DNA of 64,000 bases from Trueperella abortisuis (GCF_030811095.1 NZ_JAUSQL010000001.1:1488001-1552000); one strand, 5' to 3'. Shown: positions 9,131 to 16,493, numbered from the stretch's first letter. Translations and numbers: made by a program. Notes: generated by a model from the letters alone, not told the origin.

Positions 9131-9153
9131 GAAAAGCCCCGGATTGTGGGGCT
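9131..9153 (-). terminator. Terminator-like hairpin before the large terminase gene
   Basis: On the minus strand AGCCCC and GGGGCT pair around a seven-base loop and are followed by TTTTCTT. It separates the small-gene cluster from the terminase ribosome site and could limit late expression. Confidence 0.6.
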
Positions 9154-9204
9154 GGACATTGGTGAGAGCGCGGCCCCGGCCGGTGTGGTCGGGGCGGGCT
9201 CGGT

Positions 9205-9417
9205 CTAGTCGGTGATTGTGGTGATGCCGTTGTTTCCGGCTTTCAGGCCTGCGTCGAAGGCTTGGGTCAGGATCTGGCGCAGGCCCCAGACGCTGACCTC
9301 GTGGAAGTCGAGCTCGTCGGAGAGGCGCTGGTCGAGGGTGGGGATGTAGTCGAAACGCTCGTTGGTGATCGCGGTTAGTAACTGGTTGAGGTCCTCGCGG
9401 CTCATCGTCGTTGTCAT
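9205..9417 (-). CDS. DUF6900-like small phage protein
   Basis: A protein of 70 residues from ATG 9417, preceded by AAGGGGG; an upstream start at 9495 would read through the repeated promoter-like element and is rejected. The text IPTLDQRLSDELDFHEVSVWGLRQILTQAFDAG matches the short DUF6900 domain found next to terminase or plasmid genes. No enzyme motif is present. It is preceded by copy 1 of the TGTACA-cored repeat, about 35 bases before its start. Confidence 0.75.
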   Translation of the reverse strand: MTTTMSREDLNQLLTAITNERFDYIPTLDQRLSDELDFHEVSVWGLRQILTQAFDAGLKAGNNGITTITD

Positions 9418-9450
9418 GGCTGTTTCCCCCTTGTCGCTGTGGTTGTTTGC

Positions 9451-9492
9451 GTATGTACATACAGCCATAGACCCGCCACCATATCCAGTCGT
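9451..9492 (-). promoter_or_regulatory. TGTACA-cored upstream repeat, copy 1
   Basis: It contains GTATGTACATAC, a perfect 12-base palindrome, then CAGCCATAG and, 10 bases on, ATCCAGTCGT. It lies about 35 bases upstream of the DUF6900-like start. The same three blocks in the same order precede two other phage transcription units, so it is read as a shared promoter-operator. Confidence 0.6.
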
Positions 9493-9639
9493 CATCGGCT
9501 CATTCTCGGGGCAAAACTAGAGATCTACATCTCTTGGCTGGCGGCTCGCCCATTAGTGCACCGGCGCTGCCTGCTTGCCGCCTTCCACAACCAGGGCGAT
9601 GCCCTTGGGGCTCCGGTTGTGGTGGCCCAGGTTCGGGGT

Positions 9640-9912
9640 TCAGCGGCTGACCTGGTCGTCGTAGGTGGTGGCCATGCCGATTGCCCAGGCGGTGGCGTGG
9701 CCTTCGTCGGTGAAGGCTTCGTCGGAGTCGGTCATGTGGATCGCGTGGTCGGTGTCGGTGCGCTTGTAGAGAGTGGCGAAATGATCGTAGGCGGCGCGCT
9801 GGTCGTTCCAGATCCGGTTGGTGGCGATCACCCAGTCGCCGAAGAGCATCGCGTGCCCCAAAATCTTATGCTCTTTGGTGATCTGCTTGAGGGTCTTGGT
9901 CTGGCTGTTCAT
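9640..9912 (-). CDS. Small phage protein, possibly cut short by an in-frame TGA
   Basis: A protein of 90 residues from ATG 9912, preceded by AAAGGAAGAG; the 107-residue reading from 9963 starts inside the repeat and is rejected. The sequence (HKILGHAMLFGDWVIATNRIWNDQ, then DEAFTDEGHATAWAIGMATTYDD) has no recognised domain. After the TGA at 9640-9642 the same frame continues for 28 sense codons to TAA at 9553, with protein-like text (NLGHHNRSPKGIALVVEGGK). The gene may therefore once have been about 119 residues long, or the TGA may be read through. Confidence 0.65.
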   Translation of the reverse strand: MNSQTKTLKQITKEHKILGHAMLFGDWVIATNRIWNDQRAAYDHFATLYKRTDTDHAIHMTDSDEAFTDEGHATAWAIGMATTYDDQVSR

Positions 9913-9950
9913 GGCTGCTCTTCCTTTCGGCTTTCCGGCTCGTTTCGGTA

Positions 9951-9990
9951 TATGTACAGCCATAGGTTTCGGGTTATATCCAGTCGTATT
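9951..9990 (-). promoter_or_regulatory. TGTACA-cored upstream repeat, copy 2
   Basis: TATGTACAGCCATAGGTTTCG followed by TATATCCAGTCGTATT. It starts 39 bases upstream of ATG 9912 and has the same block order as the copies at 9451 and 10892, but only the central TGTACA of the palindrome is kept. Confidence 0.6.
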
Positions 9991-10022
9991 TGCCCTAGTC
10001 AGCCACTATTTTCTGCTGACTT

Positions 10023-10661
10023 TTACGCTTGTTGTGGGGTGCGCCAGGCGCAGTTCCCATCCAGGTTCGCCAACAGGATCCGGCGTAGTTTCTTATGCAC
10101 GGGACCGATGAAACCCAAGGCGAGCAGGAAGCAGCGCATCGTGTACTTGTCGTTACCTGGCTTCGGCGGCTTGCTACTCGTCCGGGACGCAGTCTCTGCC
10201 CGTTCACACAGGGCTACAATCAACTGGATCACCACTTCGCGTACGTCCTGGCTGGGCGTGGTCGTGAACCATGGGAAGGCCACAATGTCGCCCTCGAATT
10301 CGACCGGCACTGCGGGGATGTCCAACGCTCGGGCGATCAATGCGCCTTTGGAGGCCAGCAGGGCTTCGAGGTTGGCGCGTGTGCGCTCAGTCCAGCCGGT
10401 GGTAGGCATCGTCACTGTCAACCCGACCTCGTGCGCGTCTGCCGCCGTGAAGCCCGCACGTCGGGCAGCCTCCACCATTGCCTCAGTATCGATCTCGTCT
10501 GGCAGGTGGAGGGTCCAGTTCCGGTCGAGGATGGCCTCGCCGATCTGGTAGGCAAACGTGGGCGTGCCCGCATAGGTCACGTTCACGCCCAGATGCTCGG
10601 CGATCGCGTGGGCGAGTTTCTTCCTGCCTGCCTTCTGGGGGTCGAACTCGATGGCGGTCAT
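10023..10661 (-). CDS. Phage 'virulence-related' family protein
   Basis: A protein of 212 residues from ATG 10661, which overlaps the upstream 61-residue gene by ATGA; the earlier start at 10685 would give a longer overlap. The text matches a conserved prophage family often labelled virulence-related: KLAHAIAEHLGVNVTYAGTP, FAYQIGEAILDRN, LTVTMPTTGWTERTRANLEALLASKGALIARAL, FPWF, and KPGNDKYTMRCFLLALGFIG. No catalytic motif or role in disease is known; the family sits among early or packaging genes of many siphophages. The end LLANLDGNCAWR is also typical. Confidence 0.75.
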   Translation of the reverse strand: MTAIEFDPQKAGRKKLAHAIAEHLGVNVTYAGTPTFAYQIGEAILDRNWTLHLPDEIDTEAMVEAARRAGFTAADAHEVGLTVTMPTTGWTERTRANLEALLASKGALIARALDIPAVPVEFEGDIVAFPWFTTTPSQDVREVVIQLIVALCERAETASRTSSKPPKPGNDKYTMRCFLLALGFIGPVHKKLRRILLANLDGNCAWRTPQQA

Positions 10662-10843
10662 GCCGCCACCTTCGCATCGAACCACGAGGCCACGAACTGG
10701 AGGAAACTGTTCGGGTCGTGCTCGATCACGCGGACGACCAGCCGGGAGCCGCGTTCCCTCGCCTCACGCAGGGCCTCGTAGGTGTTGTGGACGTTGATTC
10801 CTGCTTCGATAAGTTCGGTGATTTCCAGGTGGAGTTCGCTCAT
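10658..10843 (-). CDS. Small phage protein, 61 residues
   Basis: A short helical protein (MSELHLEITELIEAGINVHN, then EALREARERGSRLVVRVIEHD) with a good AAAGGA ribosome site seven bases before its ATG. It overlaps the following gene by ATGA, so the two are translationally coupled. Copy 3 of the TGTACA repeat lies about 50 bases upstream of its start. It is not recognised. Confidence 0.65.
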   Translation of the reverse strand: MSELHLEITELIEAGINVHNTYEALREARERGSRLVVRVIEHDPNSFLQFVASWFDAKVAA

Positions 10844-10891
10844 GACCAGTTCCTTTCGCTCGATTCCCCAAGGGCTTGGGGTGGTTTGGTC

Positions 10892-10935
10892 ATGTACATA
10901 CAGCCATAGGTTTCGCCACTTATCCAGTGGTATTT
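10892..10935 (-). promoter_or_regulatory. TGTACA-cored upstream repeat, copy 3
   Basis: ATGTACATACAGCCATAGG followed by TTTCGCCACTTATCCAGTGG and TATTTT. It begins 49 bases upstream of ATG 10843. It is the best-preserved long copy, sharing about 35 of 44 positions with copies 1 and 2 by eye. Confidence 0.6.
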
Positions 10936-10976
10936 TCCCTTCTCAGCCGCCAATATTTAGGCTGTTTTTCTCGGGG

Positions 10977-12227
10977 CTAGTCGCTGGTGCGGTCGACGTC
11001 TTTGACCACGTCCAGATACGCCAATTGCTTGCCGTCGCGCTTGCAGGTGATCCCAGCGGAATCGCCCGTTGCTTCGGCGTAGCGACGCAGAATCACCGAG
11101 GCGTACTTTTCGTCCAGCTCCATGCAGTAGGCGATACGGTCGGTTTCTTCGGCTGCCATGAGCGTGGAGCCCGAGCCTGCAAAGGTGTCGAGCACGATCG
11201 CATTGGCCTGGGTGGAGTTACGGATCGGGTAGGCCAACAAATCCAGCGGCTTGCTGGTTGGATGGTCGGCGTTACGGCGCGGCTTATCAAACCGCCAGAT
11301 GGTGGTTTGTTTCCGGTCAGCGAACCACCTGTGTTTGCCGCCCTGCTTCCACCCAAACAGCACAGGCTCGTGCTGCCACTGATACGGCGACCTGCCGAGC
11401 ACCAGCGAATCCTTCACCCAAATACAACAACCCGACAGCTTGAAGCCCGCTTCGGTGAACGCTTTGCGGAAGTTCAGGCCTTCGGTGTCGGCGTGAAACA
11501 CATACGCCGACCCACCCTTCTCCAAGACTGCGTTCATGTTGGTGAACGCGGCCAGCAGGAAATCAAAGAACGCGTCGTTCTTCATCGCGTCGTTCTTGAT
11601 TTTCAGGCCGCCTGCTGATTCGAAGGCGACATTGTAGGGCGGGTCAGTCAGCACCAGGTTGGCACTCTTGCCATCCATCAACGTGGCGACGTCGCCTTCG
11701 TTGGTGGCGTCCCCGCACACCAGCCGATGCCGCCCAACGGTCCAGATATCGCCACGTTCCACGAAAGACGCGGCTTCGAGAGCGGCGGTCAGGTCAAAAT
11801 CGTCGTCTTCGATGTCGCAGTCGTCGAGGGAGCCGATCATGGCTTGGATTTCGGCGTCGTCGAAGCCGGTGAGCTCCACATCAAAATCACTGGCATCCAG
11901 GTCGGCTATGAGCAGTGCGAGTTTGTCCTCGTCCCACTCGCCGCTGATCTTGTTGAGCGCGACGTTGAGGGCTTTTTCGCGGGTCTCATCGAGCTCGACA
12001 ACCACGCAGTCCACGTTCTTGTGGCCGAGGTCGGCGAGCACTTTCAGGCGCTGGTGGCCGCCGACAACGCGGCCGGTGGTGGTGTTGTAGATGACCGGCT
12101 CGACATAGCCGAACTCCGTGAGCGAGCGCTTGAGCTTGTCGTATTCGGGGTCGCCCGGCTGAAGATCCTTGCGCGGGTTGTAATCCGCTGGCTTGAGATC
12201 ACCAATGGGTAGCTGCTTGATCAGCAC
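10977..12227 (-). CDS. ParB-N / DNA adenine-type methyltransferase fusion
   Basis: A protein of 416 residues from a GTG preceded by GAGGAGGTGAG. Residues 5-95 are a ParB-like nuclease-fold domain (LKPADYNPRKD, GHQRLKVLADLG). Residues 155-400 are a D12/beta-class methyltransferase with the catalytic DPPY (195-198) and the SAM-binding DTFAGSGST (347-355), order IV before I. It probably methylates an exocyclic amine of A (or C) in DNA. It carries no target-recognition name and no restriction partner is seen. Its start overlaps metK by 29 bases, which ties methyl-donor supply to methylation. Confidence 0.9.
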   Translation of the reverse strand: MLIKQLPIGDLKPADYNPRKDLQPGDPEYDKLKRSLTEFGYVEPVIYNTTTGRVVGGHQRLKVLADLGHKNVDCVVVELDETREKALNVALNKISGEWDEDKLALLIADLDASDFDVELTGFDDAEIQAMIGSLDDCDIEDDDFDLTAALEAASFVERGDIWTVGRHRLVCGDATNEGDVATLMDGKSANLVLTDPPYNVAFESAGGLKIKNDAMKNDAFFDFLLAAFTNMNAVLEKGGSAYVFHADTEGLNFRKAFTEAGFKLSGCCIWVKDSLVLGRSPYQWQHEPVLFGWKQGGKHRWFADRKQTTIWRFDKPRRNADHPTSKPLDLLAYPIRNSTQANAIVLDTFAGSGSTLMAAEETDRIAYCMELDEKYASVILRRYAEATGDSAGITCKRDGKQLAYLDVVKDVDRTSD

Positions 12228-13389
12228 GAGCCCTCACCTCCTCAAGAAGCTGGTTGACGAACAAATCCGTGTGTTCCCAGGGGTGGCCTGTGCGGCCCAT
12301 GTGGCCGTAGGTGGCCAGCCCCGCGAAGACCGGGGCTCGCAGTCCGAGCGCGTCGATCATTGCCGCCGGGCGTAGCGGAAACACCACCCTGGCTGTGTCA
12401 GTGAGGAGCCAGTCGGGGTGCTGGCCAGACCCGAACGTATCGACGTAGAACACAACCGGATCGGCCTTCCCAATCGCATACGAAATGCTCACGTGGCATT
12501 CCTCAGCCAGTCCCGCGTCCACGATTGTCTTGGCGATCAGCCGCGCCATGTATGCGCCCGTCCGATCAACCTTCGAGGGATCCTTGCCCGAGAACGCGCC
12601 CCCACCATGACCCGCCAGGCCGCCATAGGTGTCAACCATGAGCTTCCTGCCCGTCAGCCCCGTGTCAGCAGCCGGGCCGCCCGTGACGAACCGGCCAGAC
12701 GGATTCACCAAGATGTGGGTAGGCTCGGCACCTGGCAAGTGCTCCTCGATCGCTGGAGCAACAACCAGCTCGTTGATCTCGTACTCAAGTTCGTTGAGGT
12801 TCTTGTTTTCGTCGTGCTGAACCGAAACCACCACGGTGCTGACACCAACCGGGTTACCGATCTCGTCATAGATCACGCTGACCTGTGCCTTGCCATCCGA
12901 ATGAATACCCGTGATCGTGCTCTGGGTTCGGGCGGTATCGAGTCTGCGGCAAATGTCATGCGCCAAAACGAGCGGTAGGGGCAATCGTTCGGGTGTTTCG
13001 TTGGTGGCGTAGCCGTAGACGGTGCCCTGATCACCAGCACCCTGAACAGCGTCCGACGCACTGTTGCCGGTGCGGGCTTCCAGCGAAGTGGTTACGCCCG
13101 CTGCAATGTCCGGTGACTGGCGACGCACCCACACATAGACCACGAACCGGTTCGGGTCATAACCCGCCCTTCGCAGTGCAGACCGCGCGGAGGCGCGAAG
13201 CCGGGGTTTAGCGGTGGTGGTGATCTCGCCGGTCACGATAATCCGGCGGCCTGTAGCCATCACCTCCACTGCCAGCCGCGCTTTCGGGTCGACGGCGAGG
13301 ATGTCGTCCAGGATGGTGTCGGCAATCAGATCGCAGAGCTTGTCAGGATGACCAATACACACAGACTCAGCCGTTCGAACTACAGACAC
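12199..13389 (-). CDS. metK: Phage-borne S-adenosylmethionine synthetase
   Basis: Makes SAM from ATP and methionine. The 396-residue length is normal for MetK. The signatures are present: GHPDK (13-17), GAGDQG (117-122) with YGYATNET, and the phosphate loop GGGAFSGKDPSKVDR followed by TGAYMAR. It lies in the phage module between the small terminase and the DNA methyltransferase, overlapping the latter. This is therefore a second, phage-type copy and not the chromosomal housekeeping gene, which would not sit among terminase genes. Confidence 0.93.
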   Translation of the reverse strand: MSVVRTAESVCIGHPDKLCDLIADTILDDILAVDPKARLAVEVMATGRRIIVTGEITTTAKPRLRASARSALRRAGYDPNRFVVYVWVRRQSPDIAAGVTTSLEARTGNSASDAVQGAGDQGTVYGYATNETPERLPLPLVLAHDICRRLDTARTQSTITGIHSDGKAQVSVIYDEIGNPVGVSTVVVSVQHDENKNLNELEYEINELVVAPAIEEHLPGAEPTHILVNPSGRFVTGGPAADTGLTGRKLMVDTYGGLAGHGGGAFSGKDPSKVDRTGAYMARLIAKTIVDAGLAEECHVSISYAIGKADPVVFYVDTFGSGQHPDWLLTDTARVVFPLRPAAMIDALGLRAPVFAGLATYGHMGRTGHPWEHTDLFVNQLLEEVRARADQAATHW

Positions 13390-13423
13390 AGGGGCTCCCT
13401 TCCAAGAAGCACTGGAACATGAA

Positions 13424-13450
13424 GAAGGCCCCCTCGTCAGGGCAGGCCAA
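13424..13450 (-). terminator. Hairpin between small terminase and metK
   Basis: On the minus strand GGCC-TG-CCCT pairs with AGGG-GG-GGCC around a short loop, followed by TTCTT. It could act as a weak terminator or processing site between the terminase and metK genes. Confidence 0.4.
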
Positions 13451-13473
13451 GAAAACTCAAGAAAAATGGGGCT

Positions 13474-14049
13474 TTAGGAGCGGGCTTTCAACAGCTGCTC
13501 CATAACCTCGTCACCCGGCGTTGTGCCGGAATAATTGGTGGTGCAGGTGGCGCGCACGATGTCGAAAATCTCGTACCAATACACATTCGCCTGCTTCCCA
13601 AAGGACTGCGACATCGCCACGAACGGGCTGGCGATCGCTGCCCCCGTGGTCGGGTGCTTACCCAGCAGACCGAACTTCGAGATCGCCTGCTCACACTGCA
13701 CATAGCGCGCGAACGCCTGCGCGTACTGCTCAATCAGCCGCTTCGAGACGAACTCGGTGCATCCACGTTCATCCAGCCAGTTCCACGTCTCCCGGTACAC
13801 CAGGTCCGCGCCGAGCGGTTTGCCGTCGCGCTGCTCGGCCGACAGGTATTCGCCGGGTTCTGGCATCGGCTCGCCCGCGAGCAGCGCACCATCGCCGATG
13901 TCGGTGCCGTCCAGGTCGAACACATCGAAATCTGGTGGCGTGGTGAGCCGTGTGGCGGGACGACCTACAGCGAGCTTGTCGTTCAGCGCCTCAGGTTTCG
14001 CCCCAGCGCGGACCCTGCGTCCGCCCCGGTTGGTTCCGTCACGAGCCAT
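13474..14049 (-). CDS. Phage terminase small subunit, P27 type
   Basis: A protein of 191 residues that recognises the packaging site and feeds DNA to the large subunit. A basic N-terminus (RGGRRVRAGAKPEALNDKLAVGRPA) is followed by the helical P27 core (YRETWNWLDERGCTEFVSKRLIEQYAQAFARYVQCEQAISKFG is the region at about 85-130) and SPFVAMSQSFGKQANVYWYEIF. GGAGGA precedes the ATG. The order HNH, small terminase, (inserted genes), large terminase is that of cos-type HK97 relatives. Four genes plus metK and the methyltransferase separate the two subunits, which is unusual. Confidence 0.85.
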   Translation of the reverse strand: MARDGTNRGGRRVRAGAKPEALNDKLAVGRPATRLTTPPDFDVFDLDGTDIGDGALLAGEPMPEPGEYLSAEQRDGKPLGADLVYRETWNWLDERGCTEFVSKRLIEQYAQAFARYVQCEQAISKFGLLGKHPTTGAAIASPFVAMSQSFGKQANVYWYEIFDIVRATCTTNYSGTTPGDEVMEQLLKARS

Positions 14050-14094
14050 GCGTCCTCCAGTACGATAGGAAGTGGTGGATAAAGGTAGGTAGCC

Positions 14095-14511
14095 ATGGGA
14101 AACGTAGTTGTAGTCTGGGAGGAAGACCTTCCCTATACTCCCTCACAGATCTGGCAAGTCGTCACGGATTTAACGAGCTGGCAATGGCGCAGCGATCTAT
14201 CAGACTGCAGGATCACTGATGAACAAAGCTTTATTGAGACTCCGAAAAAGGGAAAACCTATAAGGTTTCGTATAACCCGTCTGGAACAACCTCACATCTG
14301 GGAATTCCGCATGGATTCACCAACTCTGATTGGCACATGGCAAGGCGCCTTCGAGCCGAACGAAAATGGTGGCTGCCGAGTCAAATTCACCGAAGATGTC
14401 ACCCTTCGAAACAAACTAATTCCAAACTGGATAGCAAAGCGATTCCTCACTGCCTATCAAACCCAGTACTTCCGTGACCTACGAGCTGAACTTCAATCAC
14501 GCTACAACTAG
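14095..14511 (+). CDS. SRPBCC-family protein, plus-strand cargo gene
   Basis: A protein of 138 residues with the START/polyketide-cyclase-like (SRPBCC) pattern: a first strand VVVVWEEDLPYTPSQIWQVV, then WQWRSDLSDCRI, the central beta strands RFRITRLEQPHIWEFRMD, and the long C-terminal helix FLTAYQTQYFRDLRAELQ. The fold forms a hydrophobic ligand pocket; the ligand is unknown. It starts 45 bases from the small-terminase start, on the opposite strand, and looks more AT-rich than its neighbours. This fits a cargo gene dropped between packaging genes. Confidence 0.8.
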   Translation: MGNVVVVWEEDLPYTPSQIWQVVTDLTSWQWRSDLSDCRITDEQSFIETPKKGKPIRFRITRLEQPHIWEFRMDSPTLIGTWQGAFEPNENGGCRVKFTEDVTLRNKLIPNWIAKRFLTAYQTQYFRDLRAELQSRYN

Positions 14512-14831
14512 CCCATGTTTAACATCAGTTATCGTCACGAACGGAAGTCCCGCATATCCCCAGTCCGAGGCTTATTCCACCACTTTCGCCCCTCCTTTGC
14601 GGTGAGCGTTCCCTGCGAAGTCTGCGCGCTTGGGGGTTAATACCCTGTTTGATTCGGTCTTTTTGCGTACGGTTGGCCCCGCCCGCTGAGGAACCAAAAC
14701 GCGGTAGAGATCCGGATCCCCCTACCCCTCACACAACGCCGCGAGCTTGCCCCGAGAACGGCGAACACCGTGCAGGTGGGCATCGTTGAGGGCCGCAGAA
14801 CATGCCGCGCCACACAGGCTTACGCGCGTTT
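14512..14831. other. Gap between small terminase side and HNH gene; candidate cos region
   Basis: 320 bases without a credible gene; the open frames here are shadows. In HK97-type phages whose HNH gene neighbours the small terminase, the cohesive-end site commonly lies in this interval. Short GC-rich inverted segments occur (for example GGGGTTAATACCC near 14633), but no cos sequence can be recognised from the window alone. Confidence 0.35.
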
Positions 14832-15209
14832 TCAGTAGGTGTAGACCCTTGGGGCTTGCCGCCAGCGATCATCCTCACGCGCGGTCTTGGACGAGTGGCA
14901 CGGCTTACACAGCGCTTGCAAGTTGGTTTCCTCATGGGTGCCACCGCGCTCGAGCGGGATGATGTGGTCAACTTCCTGGGCAGGCGTGACGCGTCCGTTC
15001 TCCTGGCAGTGTTCACACAACGGGTGGGCTTGAATGTAGGCGTTGCGGATTTTGCGCCAGCGGTGGTCGTAGCGCTTGTTGATCTTCGGGTCACGCTGGT
15101 AGGTGCGGTACCGCTGATCTTCGCTCTTGGCGTGGGTCTCGCAGAAGCGAGTATCGGTTAGCTCGGGACAACCAGGGTGCGAGCAGGGACGTTTCGGTTT
15201 CCTCGGCAC
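14832..15209 (-). CDS. HNH endonuclease, packaging-associated
   Basis: A protein of 125 residues from GTG 15209, which follows GGGAGG; the longer frame to 15344 has no ribosome site. Zinc-binding cysteine pairs (CSHPGC, CEHC, CKPC) frame the HNH core: VDHIIPLERGGTHEETNLQALCKPCH, with His82, Asn96 and His105 as likely catalytic residues. In HK97 and related phages such nucleases act with the terminase in cos cleavage (established knowledge). It is the first gene of the leftward packaging series. Confidence 0.88.
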   Translation of the reverse strand: MPRKPKRPCSHPGCPELTDTRFCETHAKSEDQRYRTYQRDPKINKRYDHRWRKIRNAYIQAHPLCEHCQENGRVTPAQEVDHIIPLERGGTHEETNLQALCKPCHSSKTAREDDRWRQAPRVYTY

Positions 15210-15238
15210 CACACCAACCTCCCACAAATACGGCAAGA

Positions 15239-15272
15239 CCCCCAGACAAGCTTCCGAGGATTCGTCTGGGGG
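15239..15272. terminator. Strong hairpin in the HNH leader
   Basis: CCCCCAGAC (15239-15247) pairs perfectly with GTCTGGGGG (15264-15272) around a 16-base loop. It lies between the RinA/ArpU-like gene and the HNH gene. No long U run follows on either strand, so it may be a terminator, a processing site or an attenuator. Confidence 0.5.
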
Positions 15273-15361
15273 CCGGGACCTACTTTTCAACCACTTACAG
15301 CATGCATCAGGAAAACCCTGAAAGTCATCCCCTTTTTGCCACACTCATGCGCGCGAATTGG

Positions 15362-15625
15362 TTAGTCCCTGCCATACAAGAGCCGAGCGAAGCGAGCCAA
15401 GGCGCGTTGTTTCTTAGCGAACGCCGTCTTGCGTTCGACATAGAAATGCTCAGCGACTTTCACGGCCGCGTCTTCTGCGGACAGGTCATCGAGGAAGAAA
15501 GTCTCCAGCACGAGCCGGTCATCATCGCTAAGTCCTTCCCATGCCGGGTTGAACCAGTCCATGTATGCCTGCGCTTTGAGGTTGCGGGCTTTGAGAACGT
15601 CAAGGTTGTCCAGGATCGAGCACAC
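15362..15625 (-). CDS. Small helix-turn-helix protein, possible late-gene regulator
   Basis: An 87-residue frame from GTG 15625, whose C-terminal half (LSDDDRLVLETFFLDDLSAEDAAVKVAEHFYVERKTAFAKKQRALARFA) looks like sigma-70 region 4 / ArpU-type helix-turn-helix proteins. Such proteins switch on the packaging operon in phages of Gram-positive hosts and usually sit just before the terminase genes, as here. The start is uncertain: the frame is open upstream into the antirepressor end and no good ribosome site is seen. Confidence 0.6.
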   Translation of the reverse strand: MCSILDNLDVLKARNLKAQAYMDWFNPAWEGLSDDDRLVLETFFLDDLSAEDAAVKVAEHFYVERKTAFAKKQRALARFARLLYGRD

Positions 15626-15632
15626 GCGCGAT

Positions 15633-16237
15633 TCACCAGCGTGCGGGCTGGTCGTCCGTGGCAGACCGGCGAAACTGGACGTTTTGATCGCGCAAAATCC
15701 AGTTGAGCTTCTTAGCTGATAAGCCGTAGTCCTTGGCGTTCTCGGTCGTGGTCAGCAGCGAGTCCGACTGCAACACGATGTCGTAATAGGAGATTTTCGG
15801 TGCTGACCCCAGCAAAGCCTGCTCAGCGACTAGCCGCTTGGCACGTTCGGCACGAAGCTGCACGATGGCTTGCTCTAGAAACTCGTCGTTGGCTAGTAGT
15901 TCGTCGATCGCGTACATGTCGTGGCGACGAATCGAGGGCAGCACCTCATCGAACATCCAGGCCTCGAGCTGATGTGCCTCCGGGAGTTTTTAGGACATGA
16001 TAAGCCGGTAAAAGTCATCTTCGGTGATGAACCTGACCTGCTGGATACCGCCGGGGTGTCAAGGGAGTAGTGTTTCACGATCCCCTTACAGTGACGCGCC
16101 AGAGCATCTTTCGTATTGACGTATCCGAGAGCGGTGGCGACGTCGCGGCCACAGAAATAGACCGTGCCCTCTTGTTCGATGGTTCGGATAGTTCCGAAGG
16201 CATCGTTAGTGAATGCTCGGAGTGTGTTGGCAGCCAT
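15633..16237 (-). pseudogene. Bro-N/ANT phage antirepressor with frameshift and stop
   Basis: From ATG 16237 (after AGGAAGGAG) the frame encodes a Bro-N domain: LRAFTNDAFGTIRTIEQEG, YFCGRDVATALGYVNTKDALARHCKG. Near 16047-16056 a missing base shifts the frame; the correct frame then reads GGIQQVRFITEDDFYRLIMS, meets an in-frame TAA (15990-15992), and resumes KLPEAHQLEAWMFDEVLPSIR and an ANT-type C-terminus (ISYYDIVLQSDSLLTTTENAKDYGLSAKKLN). Two independent lesions mean no full-length antirepressor is made. The ANT end also looks shorter than usual. Confidence 0.85.
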
Positions 16238-16330
16238 GATCGGCTCCTTCCTAGGAAGCCGACGAATAGACAACACGGAAAGTTGTGGCTTCCTACCAGG
16301 AGGGCTTCGAACACACTCGGTTTATAACCA

Positions 16331-16351
16331 TTTACCCAATATTCAGGTAAA
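16331..16351. promoter_or_regulatory. Candidate operator TTTACC-N9-GGTAAA
   Basis: A 21-base inverted repeat with perfect six-base arms lies between the divergent antirepressor (minus) and DUF3800 (plus) genes. TTTATAACC just to its left could serve as a -10 element for either direction. It is a plausible site for a phage repressor; the repressor itself is not in the window. Confidence 0.45.
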
Positions 16352-16493
16352 GTCTCGTTAGCAGCCGATCCCCACTAGCGACGTGTGTGCGCTACTCGGT
16401 GCTGTTCTGTCCCGATACAATTGGTAGTCGACAACCCTATTGCTTGTTCATACGAGCAAAATACTTGTCACCCTGACTTTAAGGAGGTGCGAC

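Noticed and set aside
9451..10935. The three TGTACA repeats as a CRISPR array
   Set aside because: Irregular spacing with genes between copies; they are upstream elements.
16440..16493. Upstream start for the DUF3800 protein
   Set aside because: The perfect AAGGAGG lies downstream of this start, directly before TTG 16494.
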